Assembly (NCBI GenBank): GCA_044239865.1
Contig: JBIIAO010000002.1
Span: 434,001-498,000 of the forward strand
Source: CAIZGX01 sp044239865
Lineage (GTDB): Bacteria > Bacteroidota > Bacteroidia > Flavobacteriales_D > Sanyastnellaceae
DNA length: 64,000 bases
Direction: 5' to 3'
The notes beneath the pieces were generated by a model. The model did not search any database, was not told the origin of the DNA, and saw nothing but the letters and a program-made list of their open reading frames with translations. Below, piece by piece: positions 53,828 to 62,600 of this stretch; within the stretch, counting starts at the first letter, position 1, and the number at the start of each line of letters is the position of its first letter. Both the position numbers and the translations under genes were made by a program.

Positions 53828-54802
53828 ATGAAAAAAAATCTATTCGCAATCCTTTCAATTTTTTCCTTAAGTGCAGCTGCTCAAGTAGATGTTACCTTTC
53901 AAGTTGACATGAACGACGTAACCGGATTCACTACTCCAGAAGTCAACGGCATCTTCAACGCATGGTGCGGAAACTGCGCGCCGATGAGCGATACCGACGG
54001 TGATGGTGTTTGGGATTTAACTATCTCTTTAGCGCCAGGAACTTATGAATACAAATACTCATTCGACAACTGGGCAGGTCAAGAGACTTTAGTTCCTGGA
54101 AGTTCATGCACTATGACTACCGGCATATATACCAATCGTGTTCTTAACGTATCTGTAGCTGATTCATTGCCTGTTGTGTGTTGGGGAAGCTGCGAAGCTT
54201 GCGGAATATCATCTGGTCCTTACAATATCATGTTTGTTGTGGACATGAATGCCAGTGGGACAACATTCACCACTCCTGAAGTGAACGGAACATTCAACAA
54301 CTGGTGCGGGGGTTGTGCACCAATGAGCGACGCCAACGGCGACAATATTTGGGAACTTACCATTCCATTGAACGCAGGGATATATGAATACAAATATGCT
54401 TATGACACTTGGGCAGGCTCTGAAGCGCTAACCGCTGGAGATCCTTGCACAGTAACCAATTCAGGTTTCACGAACAGAACGTTGGACGTAACCGGAACGC
54501 TTGTTATGGACACCGTTTGTTACGGAAGTTGTATCAGCTGTGGGGGTATTAATGTGAATGAAGAGACTTCTGAAGGATTTTCAATTTACCCTAATCCCGT
54601 TCAAAATTCATTCATGATTCAAAGCGCAAACTTGGTGAAATCAATTTCTATCCTTGATAACACAGGAAAAAGAATTGAACTTCCAATCGTTGCCTTAAAC
54701 AACAATGTTCAAGTGAATACAGAATCTCTTCCAACAGGAATTTATCACGTGCAAGTGGTTACTAAGAATGGTGCTACCACGCAGCGCTTCGTGAAGTTAT
54801 AA
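53828..54802 (+). CDS. Secreted protein with two six-Cys CBM48-like modules + T9SS
   Basis: 324 residues with a signal peptide (LFAILSIFSLSAAAQ). Two modules (~20-125, ~131-239) share the pattern F.VDM...FTTPEVNGTFN.WCG.C.PM.D..GD..W..T..L..G.YEYK, then SSCT, and end in VC.GSC..CG: six cysteines each. This recalls the CBM48/AMPK glycogen-binding fold. C-terminal T9SS domain from ~250 (FSIYPNPVQNSFMIQS). Extracellular glucan binding is inferred. Preceded by operator site A; convergent with the Nudix regulator gene. Confidence 0.8.
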   Translation: MKKNLFAILSIFSLSAAAQVDVTFQVDMNDVTGFTTPEVNGIFNAWCGNCAPMSDTDGDGVWDLTISLAPGTYEYKYSFDNWAGQETLVPGSSCTMTTGIYTNRVLNVSVADSLPVVCWGSCEACGISSGPYNIMFVVDMNASGTTFTTPEVNGTFNNWCGGCAPMSDANGDNIWELTIPLNAGIYEYKYAYDTWAGSEALTAGDPCTVTNSGFTNRTLDVTGTLVMDTVCYGSCISCGGINVNEETSEGFSIYPNPVQNSFMIQSANLVKSISILDNTGKRIELPIVALNNNVQVNTESLPTGIYHVQVVTKNGATTQRFVKL

Positions 54803-54808
54803 GATTTA

Positions 54809-55552
54809 TTAGAACTCGAAAACAAACCCTTTGTCGCGATACTGTTTAAACAGTTTCGCGTCGAAGCGGTACAAACTAGAAGGACGATGACGCACATTTT
54901 GTTGCGACTCGTCTAAACGTATTAAGAATTTCAAACCGTTGATTTTCTTTCTGAAATTACCCTTATCGAATTCTCTTTGCAAAATCGTTTCGAAAATTGC
55001 TTGGAATTCGGTGAGGGTAAATTTTTCTGGAAGAACCTTACTCCAAAGAGGTTCAGCAACAATAATATCTTTCAACGCTCGAAAACTTTCATTCAAAATC
55101 TCTTTGTGGTCGAAAGCTAATTTCGGAATGCGCTTTATGCTGTGCCATTTGGTTTGCTTCGCCCATTTGGAAGGAAGCGGATTAATATCCATCAATTCAA
55201 CAAGAGCTATATACCCTACTGTTATTACGCGACCCAATGGGTGGCGATTGACTTTTCCGAAGGTATGCACTTGTCTCATGGCCACATCCGACAAAGAAGT
55301 GAGGTCATTCAAGACACGCTTTGCCGAATCATCTAAGTCCTCATACGGATAAACTAAGTCTCCCGGTAAGGCCCAATAATCTTGGAAAGGATCCGTGCCT
55401 CTTTGAATAAGCAACACTTTCAGTTCTCTTTCGTGGTAACCGAAAATGACACAGTCGACAGAAAATGCGGACTTAAAAAACTCGTCAATTGGAATCGAAT
55501 AAATATCGTCTTGCTCTATTCTCGTCTTTGCTAACTTTTTAGAAATTGCCAT
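54809..55552 (-). CDS. Nudix-type transcriptional regulator (NrtR/AraR-like)
   Basis: 247 residues. Residues ~24-150 are a Nudix fold (SVDCVIFGYHERELKVLLIQ, DYWALPGDLVYPYEDLDDSA) whose Nudix box lacks the REXXEE catalytic signature, so it is predicted to sense a ligand rather than hydrolyse it. The C-terminal ~85 residues are a winged helix (EKFTLTEFQAIFETILQREF, GNFRKKINGLKFLI). The layout is that of NrtR and the Bacteroides AraR-type regulators, which bind sugars or nucleotides. The ATG at 55552 is chosen; a start at 55645 would cover the operators. It lies among the genes carrying the TTGTA-N5-TACAA sites. Confidence 0.88.
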   Translation of the reverse strand: MAISKKLAKTRIEQDDIYSIPIDEFFKSAFSVDCVIFGYHERELKVLLIQRGTDPFQDYWALPGDLVYPYEDLDDSAKRVLNDLTSLSDVAMRQVHTFGKVNRHPLGRVITVGYIALVELMDINPLPSKWAKQTKWHSIKRIPKLAFDHKEILNESFRALKDIIVAEPLWSKVLPEKFTLTEFQAIFETILQREFDKGNFRKKINGLKFLIRLDESQQNVRHRPSSLYRFDAKLFKQYRDKGFVFEF

Positions 55553-55594
55553 TTCACAAATTTCAGTGAAATAAATGAGATTTATTGGGACTTT

Positions 55595-55609
55595 TTGTAA
55601 AAAATACAA
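55595..55609. promoter_or_regulatory. Operator TTGTAAAAAATACAA (site B1)
   Basis: Perfect TTGTA-N5-TACAA palindrome in the divergent region, 43 bp from the Nudix regulator start and 36 bp upstream of site B2. No -10 box lies 6 bp after it on either strand, so it may serve autoregulation or cooperative binding. Confidence 0.6.
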
Positions 55610-55630
55610 TTTTTTTTTAAGAAAGTGTTT

Positions 55631-55659
55631 TTGTCTATTGTACAATTACTATATATTCG
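55631..55659 (+). promoter_or_regulatory. Operator TTGTCTATTGTACAA plus -10 TATATTCG (site B2)
   Basis: TTGT-N7-ACAA (55631-55645, one half-site mismatch) then 6 bases (TTACTA) and TATATTCG (55652-55659). Same spacing as sites A and C. It drives the 1282-residue protein gene, predicted leader about 24 bases. Confidence 0.65.
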
Positions 55660-55689
55660 TTGCAACCTTAAAATTAATAAATACCTAAA

Positions 55690-58600
55690 ATGAAAAAGAT
55701 TTACCTACTCTTTTTGCTCTTGACATCTGTTATGGGAGCAAAAGCGTTTGATGTCACGTTCAGCGTAGACATGAACGGCACAGGGCTTTCCAACGTTTCC
55801 ATTAATGGAACGTTCAACAACTGGTGTGGCTACTGCTCACCCATGTCAGACGCCAATGCCGATGGCATTTGGGAAATTACAGTTCCCCTAACTGCGGGAT
55901 CATACGAATACAAGTTTACCGCTACTTCTGGTGGAGCATGGGAAAATTTAGCCCCCGGATCTTCGTGCACCGTAACCAACTTCGGGTACACGAATCGCTC
56001 TTTAGCTGTATCAGCAAACGTTACTCTGCCTACTGTATGTTGGCAGTCTTGCGTTTCTTGTAACCAAGCACCACCGAGCTATCCTGTCACTTTCCAAGTA
56101 GATATGGCTAACGTTACCGGATTCACTACTCCAACAGTAAACGGATCGTTCGACGGATGGTGCGGAAACTGTCACCCTCTTACCGATGCCAACGCTGACG
56201 GTGTTTGGGAAACAACGCTTTCACTTCCTGCTGGAACGTATGAGTACAAATTTGCCTACGACAACTGGGCTGGACAAGAAACTTTGATTGCAGGAAGCAG
56301 CTGCACTGTAACCAATTCTGGATATACCAACAGAGCTGTTACTGTTTCTGCAGCTACAACTATTCCAACAGTATGTTGGGCGTCTTGTGTAGCTTGTTCT
56401 CAGGCTCCACCTTCTTACACTGTTACTTTCAAAGTAAACATGCAAGGTCAAACCGGTTTCACAACTCCAGAAGTTAACGGAACATTCAACGGATGGTGTG
56501 GAAACTGTAACCCATTGACCGACGCGGATGCAGACGGTGTTTGGGAAACAACGCTTACCCTACAGGCTGGAACATACGAATACAAATTCGCAGCCGATGC
56601 TTGGACTACACAAGAAAACCTAACTCCCGGTTCCTCTTGCACCATGACAACTGGAGCGAACACCAATCGTACTCTAAACTTAACAGCAAACACTACACTT
56701 GATATCGTTTGTTGGGGACTTTGCACCAACTGCCCTCCTCCAACTTACCCTGTAACCTTCAAGGTTGACATGGCTAATCAAACGGGATTCACGACTCCAG
56801 AAGTAAACGGAACCTTCAACGGATGGTGCGGAAACTGCAACCCAATGACTGACGCGAATGCTGACGGGATCTGGGAAACTACCCTTAACCTTCCTGCCGG
56901 AACTTACGAATACAAATTCGCAGCAGATGCTTGGACAACACAGGAAAGCTTAACACCTGGTTCTTCTTGTACCATTACAACCGGTGCGAATACCAATCGT
57001 ACTTTAACAGTTGGAACTACAGCTCAAGTGTTAAGCACTGTGTGCTGGGGTTCTTGCAGTGCTTGTGTAATTGGCACTCCAGGTTGCACGAACGCAGCTG
57101 CATCTAACTACAATGCATCAGCAACAGTTGACAATGGAACTTGCTTATATGCAACCAACTTCAATGTTGATATGACTTGTGCTGGAACAACATTCACTAA
57201 CGTATACATCACGGGTCCATGGTGCGGATGGTGCGGAGCAGAGGCGTATAACGTTCTAACCGACGCGAATGCTGATGGAATCTACAACATTACCTTGAAT
57301 TTAGCTGCAGGAAACATAGAATACAAATACATGGTAGACAACTGGGCTTCTCAAGAGAACTTAGTTGACGACATGCAAAACGGTGGAACTTGCGCACCTA
57401 TTACTGACTACGCGAACTACGCGAACAGACAAATTGTAATAGGTACTACAACCAACGACGTTTACGGAAGATGTACGGCTTGTCAAGTTGGAATCCCAGG
57501 ATGTATCGACGTTGCGGCTGTAAATTACAATTCAACAGCTACCTACACTGACGGGTCTTGCTTGTACGCAACTCAATTCAATGTTGACATGAACTGCGCT
57601 GAAACTGCATTCACGAATGTGTATGTAACAGGTCCATGGTGCGGATGGTGCGGCGCTGAAGCATACAACGTAATGGCAGACGCTAACGCAGATGGAATTT
57701 ATACAGTTTCTGTAAACCTTGCTGCTGGAAACGTGGAATACAAATACATGGTAGACAACTTTGCTTCTCAAGAAAACTTAGTTGACGATATGCAAAACGG
57801 TGGATCTTGCGCGCCTGTGACTGATTACTTCAACTACGCAAACCGTCAAAGTCCAACGGGTCAAGTTAAAAACGATGTTTACGGAAGATGTTCTGCTTGC
57901 CCAGTATTGGGTTGTACCGATGCTAATGCTTGCAACTACAACGCGCTTGCAACTCAAGACGACGCTTCTTGTACTTTCGCTACTTCTTGGTATTTAGATG
58001 CAGATGCAGACGGATATTATGTTTCTTCAACAAGCAACTGTACTTCACCAGGTGCTGGATATACCGCTACTGCCGGTACTTCTGGCGATTGTAACGACAA
58101 CAATTCAACTGTAAACGCGGGAGCAACAGAATCGTGCAGCACGGCATTCGATGACAACTGTAACGGACAAATCAACGAAGGTTGTTCAACTGTTGCAGGT
58201 GACAATCCGTCTAATGCCACTTCAATTGCACCTTCGATTTGGCCAAACTGCTCTGCGAGCAACGGAACCTTGGTTGGTGCTGGAGCTTCTGCTTCTGCTC
58301 AAACAATCTGTTTAACAGGTGAAGACAAGTGGCACCAATTCGTTGCAACATCAGAAGGTGTTAGCATCGTTGTTAACTCAACGTCTGCTGATATCTTAAT
58401 TGAATTGCAAACGGCTGCTGGTGTTCTAGTAGCACAAGAGAACGCAGTTTCAGGTCTTGGTGGTGAAACTTTGAACCACTACGGATTAACGGCTGGACAA
58501 GTCTACAAAGTAGGTGTGCGTAACTACAACAGTGCATTAGGTACTGGTACTTACTCTATCTGTGCGAAGATGTTAAAGCGTGGTGGATGTGACTACGGTG

Positions 58601-59538
58601 CTGGTCCATACAGCTTGTGTCAGTACTTCAAGGCAAATTGGGCTGGTGCAGCTGGAACTAGCTACACATTCACATTCACTGGCGTATCTGGTCCTGCTAG
58701 TGGTAGTGTTTACACACGCACTCAATCATCAGACATCTGTGTGTTGAGCACAGTATTGCCAACTTTACCATACGGATCTACATACAGTGTATTGATTTCT
58801 AACACATACACCTTGAACAACGGTGCAGGTGTTGCTGAAGTTATTACTGTACCTGGATTAGCGCCATGCTCTATGAGCACAGCGACTCAACCGGTTACTG
58901 CTCTTCGTACTTCTGACAGATGTACTGCAGGTCCACGTTTCCGTGGTTCTGTAGTGGCTTCTCTACCATGGGTATGTGGTGCAACGAACTGGCGTTGGGA
59001 ATTCACTGAGTTAGACACTCAAGGACAACCAGTAGGTCTTCCTATTACTGTAAACAGAGGCGCTGCTTCTAACTACATTAATTTAGGCTCAGTATTGCAA
59101 TTACAAAACGGTAAGACATACTCTGTACGTACTGCTCCAATTTTACCATACACAGGAACGGACTATGTATATGGGCCTGCCTTTGACATGTGTATTATAG
59201 GTACTTCAGGAATGATTGCAGAAGATTCACAAGATGCTGCACAAGGTTCAACGAAAGATGCTTCGCAAAATGTTGCGCAAGGATTGGAGTTGAGTGTTTA
59301 TCCGAACCCTTCAAATGGAAACAATATTCAATTGATGTTATCTGGAATGAATACCGAAGTGGCACAAGTTCGCATGCTTGACGCAATGGGTAAGCAAATC
59401 TGGACAAACAAATTCAATACATTGGAGCTTAGCAACACCTCTATTGAATTAGAGCAATCGCTTGCCGATGGAATTTACTTCATTCAAATTGTTTCTGGAA
59501 AAGAAACAATTTCACAACGCTTTTTAGTAAGAAAGTAA
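55690..59538 (+). CDS. Secreted protein with six six-Cys CBM48-like modules, MopE motif, T9SS
   Basis: 1282 residues with a signal peptide. Canonical modules at ~21-124, 131-234, 243-348 and 353-459; two variants with TGPWCGWCGAEAYN at ~490-598 and 629-737, each preceded by a GCxxxxAxNYNxxA repeat. Another such repeat at ~741, a MopE-type motif ~767-832 (DCNDNNSTVNAGATESC), a PPC-like domain ~838-960, an unrecognised Cys-containing region ~965-1175, a QDAAQ/STKDASQ linker ~1180-1198 and a T9SS domain (LSVYPNPSNGNNIQLM). Exported to the surface; glucan binding inferred. Under operator B2 and terminated by the hairpin at 59564. Confidence 0.8.
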   Translation: MKKIYLLFLLLTSVMGAKAFDVTFSVDMNGTGLSNVSINGTFNNWCGYCSPMSDANADGIWEITVPLTAGSYEYKFTATSGGAWENLAPGSSCTVTNFGYTNRSLAVSANVTLPTVCWQSCVSCNQAPPSYPVTFQVDMANVTGFTTPTVNGSFDGWCGNCHPLTDANADGVWETTLSLPAGTYEYKFAYDNWAGQETLIAGSSCTVTNSGYTNRAVTVSAATTIPTVCWASCVACSQAPPSYTVTFKVNMQGQTGFTTPEVNGTFNGWCGNCNPLTDADADGVWETTLTLQAGTYEYKFAADAWTTQENLTPGSSCTMTTGANTNRTLNLTANTTLDIVCWGLCTNCPPPTYPVTFKVDMANQTGFTTPEVNGTFNGWCGNCNPMTDANADGIWETTLNLPAGTYEYKFAADAWTTQESLTPGSSCTITTGANTNRTLTVGTTAQVLSTVCWGSCSACVIGTPGCTNAAASNYNASATVDNGTCLYATNFNVDMTCAGTTFTNVYITGPWCGWCGAEAYNVLTDANADGIYNITLNLAAGNIEYKYMVDNWASQENLVDDMQNGGTCAPITDYANYANRQIVIGTTTNDVYGRCTACQVGIPGCIDVAAVNYNSTATYTDGSCLYATQFNVDMNCAETAFTNVYVTGPWCGWCGAEAYNVMADANADGIYTVSVNLAAGNVEYKYMVDNFASQENLVDDMQNGGSCAPVTDYFNYANRQSPTGQVKNDVYGRCSACPVLGCTDANACNYNALATQDDASCTFATSWYLDADADGYYVSSTSNCTSPGAGYTATAGTSGDCNDNNSTVNAGATESCSTAFDDNCNGQINEGCSTVAGDNPSNATSIAPSIWPNCSASNGTLVGAGASASAQTICLTGEDKWHQFVATSEGVSIVVNSTSADILIELQTAAGVLVAQENAVSGLGGETLNHYGLTAGQVYKVGVRNYNSALGTGTYSICAKMLKRGGCDYGAGPYSLCQYFKANWAGAAGTSYTFTFTGVSGPASGSVYTRTQSSDICVLSTVLPTLPYGSTYSVLISNTYTLNNGAGVAEVITVPGLAPCSMSTATQPVTALRTSDRCTAGPRFRGSVVASLPWVCGATNWRWEFTELDTQGQPVGLPITVNRGAASNYINLGSVLQLQNGKTYSVRTAPILPYTGTDYVYGPAFDMCIIGTSGMIAEDSQDAAQGSTKDASQNVAQGLELSVYPNPSNGNNIQLMLSGMNTEVAQVRMLDAMGKQIWTNKFNTLELSNTSIELEQSLADGIYFIQIVSGKETISQRFLVRK
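57706..57752 (+). repeat. 47-bp segment identical to 60917-60963
   Basis: The 47 bases encoding the VSVNLAAGNVEYKYMV part of a variant module are identical in the 1282- and 1099-residue protein genes, within otherwise diverged modules. Confidence 0.75.
59230..59282 (+). repeat. Degenerate QDAAQ/STKDASQ-encoding units
   Basis: In-frame units such as CAAGATGCTGCACAA, AAAGATGCTTCGCAA and AAAATGTTGCGCAA form the linker before the T9SS domain and closely match the block at 5855-5949. Confidence 0.55.
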
Positions 59539-59563
59539 GTTAGTTCAGTAGTTTAATTAAGTT

Positions 59564-59590
59564 AGAGGGCTTCGGCCCTCTTTCTTTTTT
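59564..59590 (+). terminator. Intrinsic terminator with UUCG tetraloop
   Basis: AGAGGGC-TTCG-GCCCTCT followed by TTCTTTTTT, 26 bases after the 1282-residue gene. It isolates that gene from the following promoter. Confidence 0.92.
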
Positions 59591-59601
59591 AAATATGCTT
59601 T

Positions 59602-59630
59602 TTGTACAAGCGACAATTAGTATATATTAG
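59602..59630 (+). promoter_or_regulatory. Operator TTGTACAAGCGACAA plus -10 TATATTAG (site C)
   Basis: TTGT-N7-ACAA (59602-59616), 6 bases (TTAGTA), then TATATTAG (59623-59630). Predicted leader about 14 bases to the ATG at 59651. Drives the 1099-residue protein and the GH16 gene. Confidence 0.65.
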
Positions 59631-59650
59631 CAGAACTTAAAATCAAACTT

Positions 59651-62600
59651 ATGTTTAAAAAATTATTCGCTCTCATTGTTATTTCTTTAGGAATGTTCAC
59701 AAGCGCTATGGCATTCAACGTTACTTTTTCGGTAGACATGAATGGAAGCGGACTGTCGAATGTTTCATTGAACGGTACGTTCAACAACTGGTGTGGTGTT
59801 TGTGCTCCTATGTCGGACGCCAACGCTGATGGAATTTGGGAAATTACCATTCCATTAATCGCAGGAACTTACGAATATAAATTCACTGCCAGTTCAGGCG
59901 CAACTTGGGAAACCCTAGCTGCAGGCTCTTCTTGCACTGTTACCAACTTTGGTTATACCAATCGCTCGTTAATACTAACTGCAGATGTTGTGCTTCCAAC
60001 CGTTTGCTTCGGATCTTGCGTTGCGTGTAATCAAGCTCCTCAGAGTTACCCAGTTACTTTTCAAGTGGATATGTCTTTTACCAATGGGTTTACAACACCT
60101 ACCGTTAATGGCTCTTTCGACAACTGGTGTGGGAATTGTCATCCAATGACGGATGCGAATTCTGATGGGATTTGGGAGTTAACGATGAACCTTCCAGCCG
60201 GAACCTATGAATACAAATTCGCTTACGACAACTGGGCTGGACAAGAAAGTTTAAGTCCAAATTCAAGCTGCACAGTGACAAATTTTGGATACACCAATCG
60301 CTCATTGAATGTTTCTGCGGCCTCAACTCTACCTGTAGTTTGTTGGGGAAGTTGTTCGGCTTGCGCGGGACCTCCTGTATTCGTTACTTTCCAAGTTGAT
60401 ATGTCTAATGTAACCGGTTTCACAACTCCAGAGTTAAACGGAACGTTCAACGGATGGTGCGGAAACTGCGCGCAAATGAGCAATGTTGGCAATGGTATTT
60501 GGGAAATCATGTTGTCGCTTTCAGCTGGAACATACGAGTACAAATTCTCTTATGACAACTGGGCTGGAGAAGAAGCGCTTGCTGAAGGTTCTTCATGTAC
60601 AGTTACAAGTAATGGCTACACCAATCGTACAATTACTGTTGGAGCTTCTGATATTGACTTAGGTACCGTTTGCTTCGGATCTTGCACTGCATGCTCAGTC
60701 ATCTCTACTCCCGGTTGCACAGACATGAACGCTGTGAACTACAATCCAGCTGCTGGCACTAACGACGGTTCTTGTTTGTTTGCTACCAACTTCAATGTAG
60801 ATATGAACTGCACCGATCCTTTCACCAATGTATACGTAACTGGTCCTTGGTGCGGATGGTGCGGTGCTGAAACATACAACATTCTTACTGATGCTAACGC
60901 AGACGGTATCTACAGTGTTTCTGTAAACCTTGCTGCTGGAAACGTGGAATACAAATACATGGTTGACAACTGGGCTTCTCAAGAAAACCTTGTAGACGAT
61001 GTTCAAAACGGCGGAACTTGTGCTCCTGTTACTGACGGTGCTACATTCGCAAACAGACAAATTGTAGTAGGTACAACAACCAACGATGTTTATGGAAAAT
61101 GCTCTGCATGCGACGGCGTTGTTGCTGACCCGTGCGACATTTTAACTTTACCTTTCGATAACTCAGGTTCCCTTTCTAACTGGTCTACCGTTGCAGACGC
61201 AACACTTCCAGAAGCTAGCATGACTTGGGATGCCACTGGTGCCCTTCGCTTAAGCGGATCTAACACAGCCACAGCTATCGGAAAAGCATACATTTTCGAA
61301 TACTTAAACAACGCTGTGAACTACAACGGTAACTCTACTGTTCAACTTGAATTTGACGTAAAGTCTGTTGGGCCTCTTCTTGGAACTGCTTTGCACCTTC
61401 TAACTGAATTCCCTGGAACAGGTGTTACAAATACCTTCGATATTCAAAACGGAGGTCTAAATGAAAACACTTGGACACACTATACATACTCGTTCAACAA
61501 CGTAACAGCTGCTTCAAACTTCCGCATGCATTTCAACATGGCTGCTGGAGCATTCCTTGGAGCAGGTGGAACTTTATTGGTTGACAATATCGAATTGAAT
61601 TGTTATACACCAGTAGTTATCGCCGGATGTACGGATGCAACTGCATTGAACTACAACGCAGCGGCTACTGAAGACGATGGTTCTTGCACATACCCTGTAA
61701 CCTTCAACGTTACTTTCCAAGTTGACATGCAAAACGTTACAGGATTCACTACTCCTGAAGTTAACGGTACATTCAACGGATGGTGCGGTGGTTGTGCTCC
61801 AATGACCGATGCTAACGGTGATAACATTTGGGAATTAACCATCCCACTTTCTGGTGGTTCTTACGAATTCAAATACGCATACGATGCGTGGTTAGGACAA
61901 GAAGCACTGACAGAAGGAAGCACTTGCACAATGACTACTGGTCCATACACCAATCGTGTTTTGAATGTGAACGCTGATGTAACTCTTCCTGTAGTTTGTT
62001 GGGCTAGCTGCACAAGCTGCGGACAATCTCCTGTAAGCCATTCTGTAACTTTCCAAGTAGACATGCAAAACGTAACTGGATTTACAACTCCTGAAATCAA
62101 CGGTACATTCAACAACTGGTGCGGCGGATGCTTCACCATGACCGATGCTAACGGAGATAATATCTGGGAAGGAACTACAGTTCTTGAAGAAGGAACATAC
62201 GAATTCAAATACGCATACGATGCTTGGGCTGGTTCAGAACAATTAAATCCTGGCGATGCTTGTACAATAACTAACGGTGACTTCACTAATCGTCTTTTAG
62301 ACGTAACTGCAGATATCATTCTTCCTGTAGTATGTTGGGCTAGCTGTTCTGATTGCGGAAGCACTGCAACCCCAGTAGACGTAACTTTTCAAGTAGACAT
62401 GTCACAATACATTGGTTCTTTCACCACTCCTGAAGTGAACGGTACGTTCAACAACTGGTGTGGAGGTTGTGCTCCAATGTCAGATGCTAACGGAGATAAC
62501 AAATGGGAAATCACCATTCCATTAATTCCTGGTACATACGAATACAAGTTCGCATTCGATTCATGGGCTGGACAAGAAAACCTTGTTGCTGGAACAACTT

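Noticed and set aside
55553..55645. Longer Nudix regulator starting at 55645
   Set aside because: The extension would cover both operator copies and is AT-rich without resemblance to regulator N termini; ATG at 55552 is preferred.
61861..62364. 167-residue minus-strand frame and similar ones in the module genes
   Set aside because: They mirror the repeated modules on the opposite strand and recur with the repeats, so they are artefacts of the array.
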